NCBI GenBank assembly: GCA_016649895.1
Contig: JAENWR010000003.1
Coordinates: forward strand, 1 to 64,000
Source: Acidimicrobiia bacterium
GTDB taxonomy: Bacteria; Actinomycetota; Acidimicrobiia; Acidimicrobiales; SKKL01
DNA length: 64,000 nt
Reading direction: 5' to 3'
Positions within the stretch are counted from its first letter, which is position 1. Every line of letters begins with the position of its first letter. The notes beneath the pieces were generated by a model. The model was not told the origin of the DNA, searched no databases, and saw only the letters and a program-made list of their open reading frames with translations. Shown here one piece after another: positions 19,663-29,415 of this stretch. The position numbers were made by a program, and so were the translations under genes.

Positions 19663-19668
19663 TACGCT
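19663..19668 (+). promoter_or_regulatory. -10 element TACGCT upstream of pyrG
   Basis: TACGCT in the 84-nt gap before pyrG. It would give a 5' UTR of about 30 nt carrying the GGAGGAG ribosome-binding site. Confidence 0.4.
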
Positions 19669-19703
19669 GCACTCCCGTCGTGTTGCCGACGGAGGAGATC
19701 TTG

Positions 19704-21356
19704 GTGGCGAAGCACATCTTCGTGACAGGTGGTGTGGTGAGCTCGCTGGGCAAGGGCCTGACGGCGTCGTCGCTCGGCCGGTTGCTCAAGGCTCGTGGCC
19801 TGCGCGTCACGATGCAGAAGCTCGACCCGTACATCAACGTCGACCCCGGCACGATGAACCCGTTCGAGCACGGCGAGGTGTTCGTCACCGACGACGGCGG
19901 CGAGACCGACCTCGACCTCGGCCACTACGAACGCTTCGTCGACGAGAACCTCACCAAGGCCTCGAACGCCACCACCGGCGGCATCTACTCCGCGGTGCTC
20001 GCCGCCGAACGGCGCGGCGACTACCTCGGCAAGACCGTGCAGGTGATCCCGCACATCACCGACGAGATCAAGCACCGCATCAGCCGACTCGCCACCGACG
20101 ACGTCGACGTCGTCATCACCGAGGTGGGCGGCACCGTGGGCGACATCGAGATCCTCCCGTTCCTCGAGGCCATTCGTCAGCTCCGTCTCGATGTGGGCCG
20201 CGACAACGTGTGCTACGTCCACGTCACGTTGGTGCCGTTCATCGGTCCAGCCGGCGAGCAGAAGACCAAGCCCACCCAGCACTCGGTCACCGAGCTGCGC
20301 AGCCGGGGCATCCAGCCCGACGCCATCGTGTGCCGGTCCGAGGCGCCGCTCAGCGACGAGCTGAAGCGCAAGATCTCCAACCTCTGCGACGTCCCCATCG
20401 CCGCCGTGGTCAACGCCGCCGACGCGGCGAGCCTGTATGAGATCCCGCTCACGCTGCACCACGAAGGCCTCGACGACTACGTCTGCGGCATCCTCCGTCT
20501 CGACGCCCCGGTCCCCGACCTCACCGCATGGCGGTCACTGGTGGGCAAGGTCGAAGCCGCGACGCGCCCGCTGCACATCGGCATCATCGGCAAGTACGTC
20601 AGCCTGCCCGATGCGTACCTGTCGGTGGTCGAGTCGCTGCGCCACGCCGGGTTCGCCCACGGCGCCGACATCGAGCTGGAGTGGATCCAGGCCGAGGAGG
20701 TCGAAGGGCTGCTCGCGGCGGGCCGGCTGCGCGAGCTCGACGGCATCGTCATCCCTGGTGGCTTCGGCGAACGCGGCACCGAGGGCAAGGTGGCCGCCGC
20801 CACCTACACCCGGGAGAACGACATCCCGTGCCTCGGGCTCTGCCTCGGCATGCAGGTGATGACCATCGAGTTCGCCCGCAACGAGCTGGGGCTCGCCGGC
20901 GCCAACTCCACCGAGTTCGACCGTCAGACCCCACACCCGGTCATCGACCTGATGGACACCCAGCGCGACGTCACCGACATGGGCGGCACCATGCGCCTCG
21001 GTGCCTACGTCGCCGAGCTGGCCGTCGGCTCCCAGGTGGCCGGTCTCTACGGCAAGAACGTGGTCAGCGAGCGCCACCGGCACCGCTACGAGTTCAACCC
21101 GCGCTACCGCTCGAAGTTCGACGGCACCGACTTCGTCTGCTCGGGCACGTCGCCCGACGGTCGTCTCGTCGAGTTCATCGAGCTGCGCAACCACCCCTTC
21201 TGGGTCGGCACCCAGGCCCACCCCGAGTTCAAAAGCCGCCCGGACCGGCCGGCGCCGCTCTTCGACGGGTTGATCCGGGCGGCGCTCGATCGGGCCGACG
21301 GCCGCAACCCGCGGCTCATCGACATCGCGGCCCACCAGGTCGCGGCCGGTTCGTGA
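19704..21356 (+). CDS. pyrG: CTP synthase
   Basis: 550 residues, the normal length. It converts UTP to CTP with glutamine as nitrogen donor. The synthetase half starts [19 protein letters not shown] and includes [20 protein letters not shown]. The glutaminase half has the nucleophile motif [10 protein letters not shown] near residue 380 and the C-terminal HPEF triad elements. The GTG at 19704 is chosen because GGAGGAG (19691-19697) lies 6-7 nt upstream; TTG 19701 and GTG 19680 are in-frame alternatives. Its stop overlaps the Nudix start. Confidence 0.97.
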   Translation: MAKHIFVTGGVVSSLGKGLTASSLGRLLKARGLRVTMQKLDPYINVDPGTMNPFEHGEVFVTDDGGETDLDLGHYERFVDENLTKASNATTGGIYSAVLAAERRGDYLGKTVQVIPHITDEIKHRISRLATDDVDVVITEVGGTVGDIEILPFLEAIRQLRLDVGRDNVCYVHVTLVPFIGPAGEQKTKPTQHSVTELRSRGIQPDAIVCRSEAPLSDELKRKISNLCDVPIAAVVNAADAASLYEIPLTLHHEGLDDYVCGILRLDAPVPDLTAWRSLVGKVEAATRPLHIGIIGKYVSLPDAYLSVVESLRHAGFAHGADIELEWIQAEEVEGLLAAGRLRELDGIVIPGGFGERGTEGKVAAATYTRENDIPCLGLCLGMQVMTIEFARNELGLAGANSTEFDRQTPHPVIDLMDTQRDVTDMGGTMRLGAYVAELAVGSQVAGLYGKNVVSERHRHRYEFNPRYRSKFDGTDFVCSGTSPDGRLVEFIELRNHPFWVGTQAHPEFKSRPDRPAPLFDGLIRAALDRADGRNPRLIDIAAHQVAAGS

Positions 21357-21934
21357 CCGCAACCTCCGACAGCTCGAACGAGCCGCTGTTCCGCAAGGTC
21401 GACGAGCACGAGATCCATCGCGGCTACATGGTGCGGCTCACCGATTCGACCTTCGAGGGCCCCGACGGCAACCAGTTCCACCGCGATGTCGTCCACACCC
21501 CCAATGCGGTGGGCATCGTGCCCGTCGACCGCGGCGCCGACGGTCGGTGGGAGGTCGTGCTCGTGGGGCAGTACCGTGCCCCGCTCGAGCGTGACGTCAT
21601 CGAGATCCCTGCGGGGATCTGCGACGTCGACGGCGAGGCCACCGAGGCCACCGCGCAGCGCGAGCTGCGCGAAGAGGCCGGGTTCCTGGCCCGGGTCATC
21701 AAGCCGCTGGTCGACTATCACCCGGCGCCTGGCTTCACCACGCACCGCACCGCGGTGATGCTGGGGGTGGGTCTCGACCCGGTCGATCGGGCCGCCGACG
21801 GCGTCGAGGAGGAGCACATGACCATCCGCCGCATCGCCCTCGACGACGCCATCGCCCTCGTCCACGACGGCACGATCACCGATGGGAAGACGGTCGTCGG
21901 CCTCCTGTTGGCCCGGGCGCAGTTGCAGGACTGA
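21353..21934 (+). CDS. Nudix hydrolase, ADP-ribose pyrophosphatase type
   Basis: 193 residues. The Nudix box core ([11 protein letters not shown]) follows the strand [14 protein letters not shown] near residue 85. The upstream strand [19 protein letters not shown] is typical of ADP-ribose pyrophosphatases. It corresponds in position to M. tuberculosis Rv1700, an ADP-ribose/8-oxo-nucleotide hydrolase located between pyrG and xerD. The GTG start overlaps the pyrG stop (GTGA), indicating coupled translation. Substrate is inferred from family and position. Confidence 0.9.
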   Translation: MTATSDSSNEPLFRKVDEHEIHRGYMVRLTDSTFEGPDGNQFHRDVVHTPNAVGIVPVDRGADGRWEVVLVGQYRAPLERDVIEIPAGICDVDGEATEATAQRELREEAGFLARVIKPLVDYHPAPGFTTHRTAVMLGVGLDPVDRAADGVEEEHMTIRRIALDDAIALVHDGTITDGKTVVGLLLARAQLQD

Positions 21935-21936
21935 TC

Positions 21937-22929
21937 GTGCCTGCCGGCGAGCCGACGATGCCGTCACTCGACCGGCCCGAGGCGAGCACCGAACTGCCGA
22001 TGCCGGCCGAGGAGTTCCTCACGTGGCTGGGTGTCGAGCGCGGCCGAGCGGCCTCGACCATCGCCGCCTATCGGCGCGACCTGCGTGCCTACATGGGTCA
22101 CCTCACCGAACGCGGCGTCGATCTTGCCAGCGCCACGATCGATGACATCACCGACTTCGTCAGCTCGATGAACGACGCCGGTCTCGCGCCCGCCACGTCC
22201 GCGCGCCGCCTGGTCGCAGTGCGCACCCTGCACCGCTTCCTCGTCGACGAGGAAGCGGTCGAGCACGATCCGGTGGCCGACCTGGAGGCTCCATCGGTCC
22301 CCCGGGGCATCCCCAAGGCACTCACCGAGGACGAGGTGTCACGGCTCCTGTCGGCGGTCGTCGGCGACTCCCCGGTGGCCCGTCGTGATCGGGCGATCCT
22401 CGAGGTCCTCTACGGCACGGGCGCCCGCATCTCCGAGCTCACCGGTCTGTCGCTGAGCGACATCGACCTGGTGGCGGCGCGGATGAGGGTCTTCGGCAAG
22501 GGGAGCAAGGAGCGGGTCGTGCCGATCGGGCGCCACGCCGGCCTGGCGCTCGAGGCGTGGCTCGACGAGGCGGGACGCACGGCCATGGCACCCCGCCAGT
22601 GGCGGCGGCGCGGCGACGCCGAGGCCGTGTTCATCAACGCTCGGGGCGGGGGACGCCTCACCCGTCAGGGTGCATGGGGCGTCGTCCGCAAGCACGGGGA
22701 TGCCGCCGGCCTGGCCGACCGCCTCACCCCCCACGTGCTGCGGCACTCGTGCGCCACCCACATGGTGGACCACGGGGCCGACCTGCGGGTCGTGCAAGAG
22801 CTGTTGGGACATGCGTCGGTGAGCACGACCCAGGTGTACACGCTGGTCTCCACCGAGCGGTTGTGGGCGGTCTACGACAACGCCCACCCACGGGCTCGTG
22901 CGGCCACGGCGCGCCCACTTCGGCGCTGA
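21937..22929 (+). CDS. xerD: Tyrosine recombinase XerD
   Basis: 330 residues. With XerC-type partners it resolves chromosome dimers. A SAM-like N-terminal domain (EEFLTWLGVERGRAASTI) is followed by the catalytic domain with the Arg of GTGARISELTGLS, the HVLRHSCATHM motif, the LLGHASVSTTQVYT block and its nucleophilic Tyr near residue 303. The GTG at 21937 starts 3 nt after the Nudix stop. ATG 21958 is an alternative and would remove seven residues. Its place after the Nudix gene matches Rv1701. Confidence 0.92.
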   Translation: MPAGEPTMPSLDRPEASTELPMPAEEFLTWLGVERGRAASTIAAYRRDLRAYMGHLTERGVDLASATIDDITDFVSSMNDAGLAPATSARRLVAVRTLHRFLVDEEAVEHDPVADLEAPSVPRGIPKALTEDEVSRLLSAVVGDSPVARRDRAILEVLYGTGARISELTGLSLSDIDLVAARMRVFGKGSKERVVPIGRHAGLALEAWLDEAGRTAMAPRQWRRRGDAEAVFINARGGGRLTRQGAWGVVRKHGDAAGLADRLTPHVLRHSCATHMVDHGADLRVVQELLGHASVSTTQVYTLVSTERLWAVYDNAHPRARAATARPLRR

Positions 22930-22956
22930 TCACGGGTAACCCGGCACCAGTGTGGA

Positions 22957-22962
22957 TAGCCT
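22957..22962 (+). promoter_or_regulatory. -10 element TAGCCT, leaderless start
   Basis: TAGCCT with a 6-nt gap to the ATG at 22969 and no ribosome-binding site; the same arrangement as at 726-738. Confidence 0.6.
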
Positions 22963-22968
22963 GACCCG

Positions 22969-23289
22969 ATGGCTGATGCCCTTGACCCAAACGCGGTGCG
23001 AAGCGAGCTCGAGGGGGAGCGCGAGCGGGTGCGCAAGCACATCGACGAGCTCAACGAGGGCGATCCGTCGTTCGACGATGGTTTCGCCGACTCCGGCCAG
23101 GTCGCGGCCGAGCAGGGCGAGGCGCACGCTCTCGCCAACTCCCTTCGGGAGCAGCTCGACGACATCGAGGCGGCCCTCAGGGCACTCGACGACGGCTCCT
23201 ACGGCACATGCGAGGTGTGCAGTGAACCGATCGCCGATGCCCGGCTCGAAGCCATGCCCACCACCCGTCGGTGCATCCAGCACGCCTGA
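22969..23289 (+). CDS. TraR/DksA-family zinc-finger protein
   Basis: 106 residues. A Glu/Arg-rich coiled-coil-like helix pair (about 10-75) precedes a zinc finger with CEVC near residue 80 and CIQHA at the C-terminus, so the likely ligands are three Cys and one His. DksA-like proteins bind RNA polymerase through the secondary channel and adjust initiation. This short actinobacterial type resembles RNA polymerase-associated regulators of unknown detail. It is expressed from its own leaderless promoter. Confidence 0.85.
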   Translation: MADALDPNAVRSELEGERERVRKHIDELNEGDPSFDDGFADSGQVAAEQGEAHALANSLREQLDDIEAALRALDDGSYGTCEVCSEPIADARLEAMPTTRRCIQHA

Positions 23290-23310
23290 CCGATATGAGG
23301 GCCCCCTGAC

Positions 23311-23829
23311 ATGGCCTCCATCGTCCACCTGTCGCGCCGGTTCGTCGGGTCGTTGTGCCCGGGCGGGCCTCCGTCTGACGAGACCGAGTGGGCCACGGTG
23401 CAGCTGCTCGAGACCGAGGTCGACCTGTGGCGCGCGATGAGCGGCCCCGACCGTCGACACTCGGTCCAGGTCGCCCGGCGGGTCGAACGAGCGCTGGGCG
23501 ACGAGGCCCCCCGGCCGGTGCTCGCCGCAGCTCTCCTCCACGACGTGGGCAAGAAGGTGTCAGGCCTCGGCACCTACGGGCGGGTGGTCGCCACCCTGTC
23601 GGCGATGGTCGTCGGCCACGAGTTCGCCCTGCACTGGTCGAAGGGGCGCGGTTTCATCCGCCGGGTGGGGCTCTACCTTCGCCACGACGAGCTGGGCGGC
23701 GATCTCCTGGAGCTTGCCGGATCCGATCCCGTCACCGTGGCGTGGGCGCGCGAACACCACTGGCCCGAGGCGATGTGGACGCTGCCACCCCATCTCGCCC
23801 ATGCGCTGAAGGACGCCGACGACGACTGA
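23311..23829 (+). CDS. HD-domain phosphohydrolase
   Basis: 172 residues. Metal-binding residues of an HD domain are visible: RRHSVQVARRVE near residue 48, then AALLHDVGKK near 75, and a later REHHWPE near 148. This arrangement fits a small metal-dependent phosphohydrolase; the substrate is unknown. It lies 21 nt after the DksA-like gene and may share its transcript. A TATGAG hexamer 11 nt before the ATG could alternatively give an independent start. Confidence 0.8.
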   Translation: MASIVHLSRRFVGSLCPGGPPSDETEWATVQLLETEVDLWRAMSGPDRRHSVQVARRVERALGDEAPRPVLAAALLHDVGKKVSGLGTYGRVVATLSAMVVGHEFALHWSKGRGFIRRVGLYLRHDELGGDLLELAGSDPVTVAWAREHHWPEAMWTLPPHLAHALKDADDD

Positions 23830-23880
23830 GGCGGTCACTGCTCCTTCAGGAGCGTCGACCGGCGATGCGGACCCGATCCC

Positions 23881-23917
23881 GGGAGGATTTCACACCGCGA
23901 CGGTGCACAACCCTCCC
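23881..23917. terminator. Possible bidirectional hairpin between convergent HD and trpS genes
   Basis: GGGAGG (23881-23886) pairs with CCTCCC (23912-23917) around an inner CACCG-CGA-CGGTG stem. It sits in the 108-nt gap between convergent genes. No U-tract follows on either strand, so termination activity is only inferred from position. Confidence 0.35.
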
Positions 23918-23937
23918 CAGATGTGAGCACCAGGGCG

Positions 23938-24921
23938 TCAGGGGCGGGGGAGGAGGCCGACGGCTTCGCGTGCTCGTTCGAGCACGGGAGTGGACACCTC
24001 ACGGGCGTTCTCGGCCCCGCGGGCCAGGATCGCCTGCGTCGCATCCGGGTCGGCGCTCAGCTCTGCATAGCGCGCTTGCACCGGTCGGAGCAGCTCGATG
24101 ACCGCCGCCGCCGTGTCGGACTTCAGCGGGCCGTACTGGGTGTATCCGGAGGCGACCTCGTCGATCGAGCGATCCGTGGCCGCGGCCAGGATCGACAGCA
24201 GGTTCGACACGCCCGGCTTGGCCGCCACGTCGTAGCTCACCTCGGAGTCGTTGTCGGTGACGGCGCGCTTGAACTTCTTCTCGATGACCAATGGCTCGTC
24301 GAGCATCCCGACCGTGCCCTGGGGCGACTCGGTCGACTTCGACATCTTGTTGGTCGGCTCCTGTAGGTCCATCACCCGTGCCGCTGCCGTGGGCAGGACG
24401 GCCTCGGGCACGATGAAGGTCTCGCCGTAGCGGCTGTTGAAGCGCTGGGCGACGTCGCGGGCCAGCTCGAGGTGCTGGCGCTGATCGTCGCCCACCGGCA
24501 CCCGCTCGGTGTCGTAGAGGAGGATGTCGGCGGCCATCAGTGCCGGATAGGTGAACAGGCCCGCCGACACGAAGTCGCGGTGGTCGCTCTTCTCCTTGAA
24601 CTGGGTCATGCGGCTGAGCTCGCCGAAGCTGGCGGTGCACTCCATCAGCCACGCCAGCTCGGTGTGCGCCGGCACGTGGCTCTGCACGAACAGGGTGACC
24701 CGCTCCGGGTCGAGGCCCGACGCCAGGTAGAGGTTGGCCATCTCGACGGTGCGGGCCCGTAGCGACGCAGGATCCTGGGGCACGGTGATGGCGTGCAGGT
24801 CGACGATGCAGAACACGGCATCGCTGTCGGGATCTTCGCGGGCGAAGCGACGGAGGGCACCGAGGTAGTTGCCGATGTGGAGATCGCCGGAGGGCTGGAT
24901 GCCCGAGAAGACTCTGGCCAT
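23938..24921 (-). CDS. trpS: Tryptophanyl-tRNA synthetase
   Basis: 327 residues, a compact bacterial class I synthetase that charges tRNA-Trp. The HIGH-type motif is SGDLHIGNYLGALRRF near residue 10 and the KMSKS motif is EPTNKMSKSTESPQGT near 190. The ATG at 24921 gives the family start MARVFSGIQPSGDLHIGNY. A TACCAT -10 hexamer on the minus strand lies 6 nt upstream, indicating a leaderless mRNA. No T-box or Trp leader peptide was seen. Confidence 0.96.
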   Translation of the reverse strand: MARVFSGIQPSGDLHIGNYLGALRRFAREDPDSDAVFCIVDLHAITVPQDPASLRARTVEMANLYLASGLDPERVTLFVQSHVPAHTELAWLMECTASFGELSRMTQFKEKSDHRDFVSAGLFTYPALMAADILLYDTERVPVGDDQRQHLELARDVAQRFNSRYGETFIVPEAVLPTAAARVMDLQEPTNKMSKSTESPQGTVGMLDEPLVIEKKFKRAVTDNDSEVSYDVAAKPGVSNLLSILAAATDRSIDEVASGYTQYGPLKSDTAAAVIELLRPVQARYAELSADPDATQAILARGAENAREVSTPVLERAREAVGLLPRP

Positions 24922-24927
24922 GGGGCG

Positions 24928-24933
24928 ATGGTA
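24928..24933 (-). promoter_or_regulatory. -10 element TACCAT for trpS, leaderless
   Basis: TACCAT on the minus strand with a 6-nt gap to the trpS ATG. Confidence 0.55.
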
Positions 24934-24962
24934 GGGGAGCGCCAGGCCACCCCCCTGCGACT

Positions 24963-25979
<1,017 letters not shown>

Positions 25980-25986
25980 CGCAGGC

Positions 25987-25992
25987 ACGCTA
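25987..25992 (-). promoter_or_regulatory. -10 element TAGCGT for galE, leaderless
   Basis: TAGCGT on the minus strand with a 7-nt gap to the galE ATG at 25979. Divergent from the scpA promoter 40 bp away. Confidence 0.55.
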
Positions 25993-26031
25993 GTCATCGG
26001 CCGATGACGCGGGGGCCGGCTGGGCGCCCAC

Positions 26032-26037
26032 TAGTCT
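26032..26037 (+). promoter_or_regulatory. -10 element TAGTCT for scpA, leaderless
   Basis: TAGTCT with a 6-nt gap to the GTG at 26044 and no ribosome-binding site. Confidence 0.55.
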
Positions 26038-26043
26038 CGCGAC

Positions 26044-26823
26044 GTGGCGATCGCAGTTCAGACCGATGTCTTCGAGGGGCCGTTCGACCTCCTCCTCCAC
26101 TTGATACTGAAGGAGCAGGTCGACCTCTACGAGGTGTCGCTGTCGGCCATCGTCGACGCCTACCTCGTGGAGATAGAGAAGCTCGACGACCTCGATCTCG
26201 ACCTCGCCACCGAGTTCCTGCTCATCGCTGCCACCCTCGTCGAGCTGAAGACTCGTCGGCTCCTGCCCGACCAGGACGGTATCGACCTCGACGACGAGCT
26301 CGCCCTCTGGGAGGAGCGCGACCTCCTCCTCACGCGGCTGCTCGAGTGCAAGACGTTCAAGGATGCGGCTGTGGTGCTCCACCAACTCGAGATCGAGGCC
26401 GGGCGCAGCGTGCCGCGCACCGCCGGACTCGAGGAGCAGTTCGCCGATCTGGCACCCGACCTGCTGGCCGGGCTCACGCTCGACGCGCTGCGCGATGCCT
26501 ATCTGCGAGCGGTCGAACCGAAACCGGTGCAGCGGGTCCACATGGATCACGTCGCCCCCATCCGGCTCAGCGTGGCCGAGGCCGTCGAGGAGCTCATCGA
26601 CGAGCTGCCGCGCGTGGGTCGCATCGGGTTCCGCGAGCTCACCTCGGGGTTCGTCGAGCGGCTCGAGGTGGTCGTGCGCTTCCTCGCCGTGCTCGAGTTG
26701 TTCAAGCAGGGAATGGTCGACCTCCAGCAGCCGGCGACGTTCGGCGACATCGCCATCGTGTGGCTGGGCATCGACGCCGGACTCGACACCGACCTCACGT
26801 CGATCGACGTGTACGACGGATGA
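26044..26823 (+). CDS. scpA: Segregation and condensation protein A (kleisin)
   Basis: 259 residues. It is the kleisin that bridges SMC heads and binds ScpB during chromosome segregation. The N-terminal domain shows VFEGPFDLLLHLILKEQVDL and VSLSAIVDAYLVEIEKL, then ATEFLLIAATLVELKTRRLL. The C-terminal winged-helix region includes FLAVLELFKQGMVDLQQ. It starts a scpA-scpB-rluB run, and its stop overlaps scpB (ATGA). The ParA-like gene that precedes scpA in M. tuberculosis (Rv1708) is absent here. Confidence 0.95.
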   Translation: MAIAVQTDVFEGPFDLLLHLILKEQVDLYEVSLSAIVDAYLVEIEKLDDLDLDLATEFLLIAATLVELKTRRLLPDQDGIDLDDELALWEERDLLLTRLLECKTFKDAAVVLHQLEIEAGRSVPRTAGLEEQFADLAPDLLAGLTLDALRDAYLRAVEPKPVQRVHMDHVAPIRLSVAEAVEELIDELPRVGRIGFRELTSGFVERLEVVVRFLAVLELFKQGMVDLQQPATFGDIAIVWLGIDAGLDTDLTSIDVYDG

Positions 26824-27530
26824 CCGATCTGCCTGAGCGCGACGAGGGCCCGACCCCGGCATCGGTCGAGGAGGCGAAGCGGGCCATCGAGGCCGTCGTC
26901 ATGGTGGCCGACGAACCGGTCGACCCCCAGCTGCTCGGCGAGCTCACCGAGATCTCGCCGGCCCGCGTCGAGGAGATTTGCGCCGAGCTGGCCGCCGAGT
27001 ACGAGGCCGAGGGTCGGGGGTTCGTGCTCGTGCGGGTCGCCGGCGGCTACCGCTTCCAGAGCCACCCCGACCAGGCCCCCTACATCGAGCGGTTCGTGCT
27101 CGACGGGCAATCGGCTCGGCTGTCGGCCGCCGCCCTCGAGACGTTGGCGATCGTGGCCTACAAGCAGCCGGTGTCGCGCGCTCAGGTGGCGGCGATCCGG
27201 GGGGTCGGCGTCGACGGCGTGATGCGCACCCTCCAGCAGCGCGGCTACATCGAGGAGATCGGCCGCGATCCCGGTCCGGGGCAGGCGGTGCTCTTCGGCA
27301 CCACTGGCACGTTCTTGGAGCGTCTCGGGCTTGACTCGCTCCGCGACCTGCCGGCGCTGGGCGACTTCGTGCCCGGGGCCGATGTGGTCGAGGCGCTCGA
27401 GGCGGGGCTGCGCATCGTGCCGACGCTCGACCTCGATGCGACATCCACGGCGGCTCCCGACGGGCCGGCTGCGACGACCGATCCGGAACCGATCGATCCG
27501 CCGGACGACCCTGGCGACCAGTCGGTCTAG
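26820..27530 (+). CDS. scpB: Segregation and condensation protein B
   Basis: 236 residues. It is the KITE partner of ScpA in the SMC complex, with two winged-helix domains: EAKRAIEAVVMVADEPVDPQ with VRVAGGYRFQSHP, and RLSAAALETLAIVAYKQPVS with IRGVGVDGVMRTLQQRGYI. The final ~40 residues are Pro/Asp-rich and probably disordered. The ATG overlaps the scpA stop. The next gene begins at the base after its TAG. Confidence 0.94.
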   Translation: MTDLPERDEGPTPASVEEAKRAIEAVVMVADEPVDPQLLGELTEISPARVEEICAELAAEYEAEGRGFVLVRVAGGYRFQSHPDQAPYIERFVLDGQSARLSAAALETLAIVAYKQPVSRAQVAAIRGVGVDGVMRTLQQRGYIEEIGRDPGPGQAVLFGTTGTFLERLGLDSLRDLPALGDFVPGADVVEALEAGLRIVPTLDLDATSTAAPDGPAATTDPEPIDPPDDPGDQSV

Positions 27531-28319
27531 GTGGACCCCGAACCGGTCCTTCACGAGGGGGAGCGCCTGCAGAAGGTGCTGGCGCGGGCCGGGCTCGGTA
27601 GTCGGCGTGTCTGCGAGAACCTGATCGACGACGGCCTGGTCACCGTCAACGGCGAGGTGGCCGAGTTGGGCCGCCGCGTCGACGTCGAGAACGACCGCAT
27701 CGAGGTCGAGGGCACCCAGATCTCGGTGCGAGCGGGGCTGGTCTACTACCTGCTCAACAAGCCGGCCGGCGTGGTCTCCACCGCGGCCGACACCCATGGT
27801 CGCCCCACCGTCGTCGAGATGGTGCCGGACGAGCCTCGGGTCTTCCCGGTCGGCCGTCTCGATGCCGACACCGAGGGGCTGCTCATCCTCACCAATGACG
27901 GCGACCTCACCCACCGCCTCACGCACCCCTCCTTCGGCGTCGACAAGGAGTACTTGGCCGAGGTCGCGGGCCAGCCCTCCCGGGGCGCCTTGCGACAGCT
28001 CCGCGAGGGGGTCGAGCTCGACGACGGAACCACGGCGCCGGCCCAGGCGTCGATGCTCCAGCCGAACCTGCTTCGCCTCGTCATCCACGAGGGGCGCAAC
28101 CGCCAGGTGCGGCGCATGTGCGACGCCGTCGGCCACCCGGTGCGCCGGCTCGTGCGGTCGCGCATCGGCCCCTTGTCGGACTCGAAGCTGAAGCCGGGGG
28201 AGTGGCGGGTCCTCGAATTGGGCGAGGTGCGCGCGCTGGAACGTGCCGCCACCGGCGGCGTGATCGACGACACCCCCACCGCGTCCGAGCCGGCTGGGGA
28301 CGCCGATCGCCCGCAGTAG
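27531..28319 (+). CDS. rluB: RluB-type 23S rRNA pseudouridine synthase
   Basis: 262 residues. An S4 domain (RLQKVLARAGLGSRRVCENL) is followed by the RsuA/RluB catalytic domain with VFPVGRLDADTEGLLILTND, which carries the catalytic Asp, and later HEGRNRQVRRMCDAVGHPV. It isomerises a specific uridine in rRNA. The GTG start begins at the base after the scpB stop. This scpA-scpB-rluB order is widely conserved in Gram-positive bacteria. Its own TAG stop forms part of the -10 hexamer of tyrA. Confidence 0.93.
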   Translation: MDPEPVLHEGERLQKVLARAGLGSRRVCENLIDDGLVTVNGEVAELGRRVDVENDRIEVEGTQISVRAGLVYYLLNKPAGVVSTAADTHGRPTVVEMVPDEPRVFPVGRLDADTEGLLILTNDGDLTHRLTHPSFGVDKEYLAEVAGQPSRGALRQLREGVELDDGTTAPAQASMLQPNLLRLVIHEGRNRQVRRMCDAVGHPVRRLVRSRIGPLSDSKLKPGEWRVLELGEVRALERAATGGVIDDTPTASEPAGDADRPQ

Positions 28320-28322
28320 CAT
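28317..28322 (+). promoter_or_regulatory. -10 element TAGCAT for tyrA, overlapping the rluB stop codon
   Basis: TAGCAT includes the rluB TAG stop and leaves a 7-nt gap to the tyrA ATG, so an internal leaderless promoter may separate tyrA-aroA from the scp operon. Confidence 0.5.
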
Positions 28323-28329
28323 CCGCCCG

Positions 28330-29415
28330 ATGGCCACCGATGAGCGACGCGACGACGAGCCCCGGCGGGCCAACGTGGTCGGCACCGGCCTCATCGGTGG
28401 TTCGATCGCCCTTGCCCTGCGGGACCGGGGCTGGACGGTGTCCGGGGTCGACCGTGACGAGCTCCACGCCACCCGCGCCCTCGAGCTCGGCGTGATCGAC
28501 CGGGTGGGGCTCGATCCCGACGCCGAGCTCACCTTCATCGCCACGCCCGTCAGCCAGATCGCCGCCGAGGCACACGAGGCGCTGCGCGCCACTCGCTCGG
28601 TCGTCACCGACGTGGGCGGCGTGAAGTCGAGTGTGGTCGACAAGATCGACGATCCGCGCTTCGTCGGCGGCCACCCGATGGCCGGTTCCGAACAGGAGGG
28701 GGTCGACGGCGCCACCGCCGACCTGTTCGACGGTGCGGTGTGGGTGCTCACCCCGGTGGGCCTCACCGATCCGGAGGCGTTCACCGTGGTGCGATCCACC
28801 GTTGCCAGCTTCGGCGCCGAGGTGGTCGAGGTGTCGCCCGAGCGCCACGATCAGCTGGTCGCTGTCGTGTCGCACGTCCCTCACCTCACCGCGGCCGCGC
28901 TGATGGGACTGGCCGCCACCCGCGCCGAGGAGCACCGAGGGCTCCTGCGCCTGGCCGCCGGCGGCTTCCGCGACATGACCCGCGTGGCATCCGGCCACCC
29001 GGGGATCTGGCCCGACATCTGCGCCACCAACCGGCCAGCCATCGTCGCTGCGCTCGACGAGCTCGTCGAAGCGCTCAGCCGCATGCGCGAGGTCGTCGAT
29101 GCATCCGACCGCACATCGCTGCTGTCGTTGCTCGACGCGGCCCGCACGGCCCGCAACACGCTGCCGTCGCGGGCGGTGCGGCCGGGCGAGCTCGTCGAGG
29201 TGCGGGTGCCGATCCTCGACCGGCCCGGAGAGCTGTCGGGCATCACCACGCTGGCCACCGACCTCGAGGTGAACATCTACGACATCGAGATCGACCACAG
29301 CGCCGAGAGCGCCCGGGGCCTGCTGGTGCTGGTGGTCGCCGCCGACAAGAGCGAGCGCCTGCTGGGTGGGCTGATGGCACGTGGGTACCGACCCACCTCA
29401 CGGGCACTCGAGTAG
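28330..29415 (+). CDS. tyrA: Prephenate dehydrogenase with C-terminal ACT domain
   Basis: 361 residues. It converts prephenate to 4-hydroxyphenylpyruvate in tyrosine synthesis. The NAD motif VVGTGLIGGSIALALRDRG starts near residue 16. Catalytic-region stretches are VVTDVGGVKSSVVDKI, FVGGHPMAGSEQEGVDGA and VSHVPHLTAAALM. The last ~75 residues (VEVRVPILDRPGELSGITT onward) form an ACT-type regulatory domain, suggesting feedback by an amino acid such as tyrosine; this is inferred from the domain. The next gene, aroA, starts at the base after its stop. Confidence 0.93.
   Translation: MATDERRDDEPRRANVVGTGLIGGSIALALRDRGWTVSGVDRDELHATRALELGVIDRVGLDPDAELTFIATPVSQIAAEAHEALRATRSVVTDVGGVKSSVVDKIDDPRFVGGHPMAGSEQEGVDGATADLFDGAVWVLTPVGLTDPEAFTVVRSTVASFGAEVVEVSPERHDQLVAVVSHVPHLTAAALMGLAATRAEEHRGLLRLAAGGFRDMTRVASGHPGIWPDICATNRPAIVAALDELVEALSRMREVVDASDRTSLLSLLDAARTARNTLPSRAVRPGELVEVRVPILDRPGELSGITTLATDLEVNIYDIEIDHSAESARGLLVLVVAADKSERLLGGLMARGYRPTSRALE

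Noticed and set aside
24922-24962. T-box or Trp leader peptide for trpS
   Set aside because: The -10 element sits 6 nt before the ATG, which leaves no room for a leader RNA.
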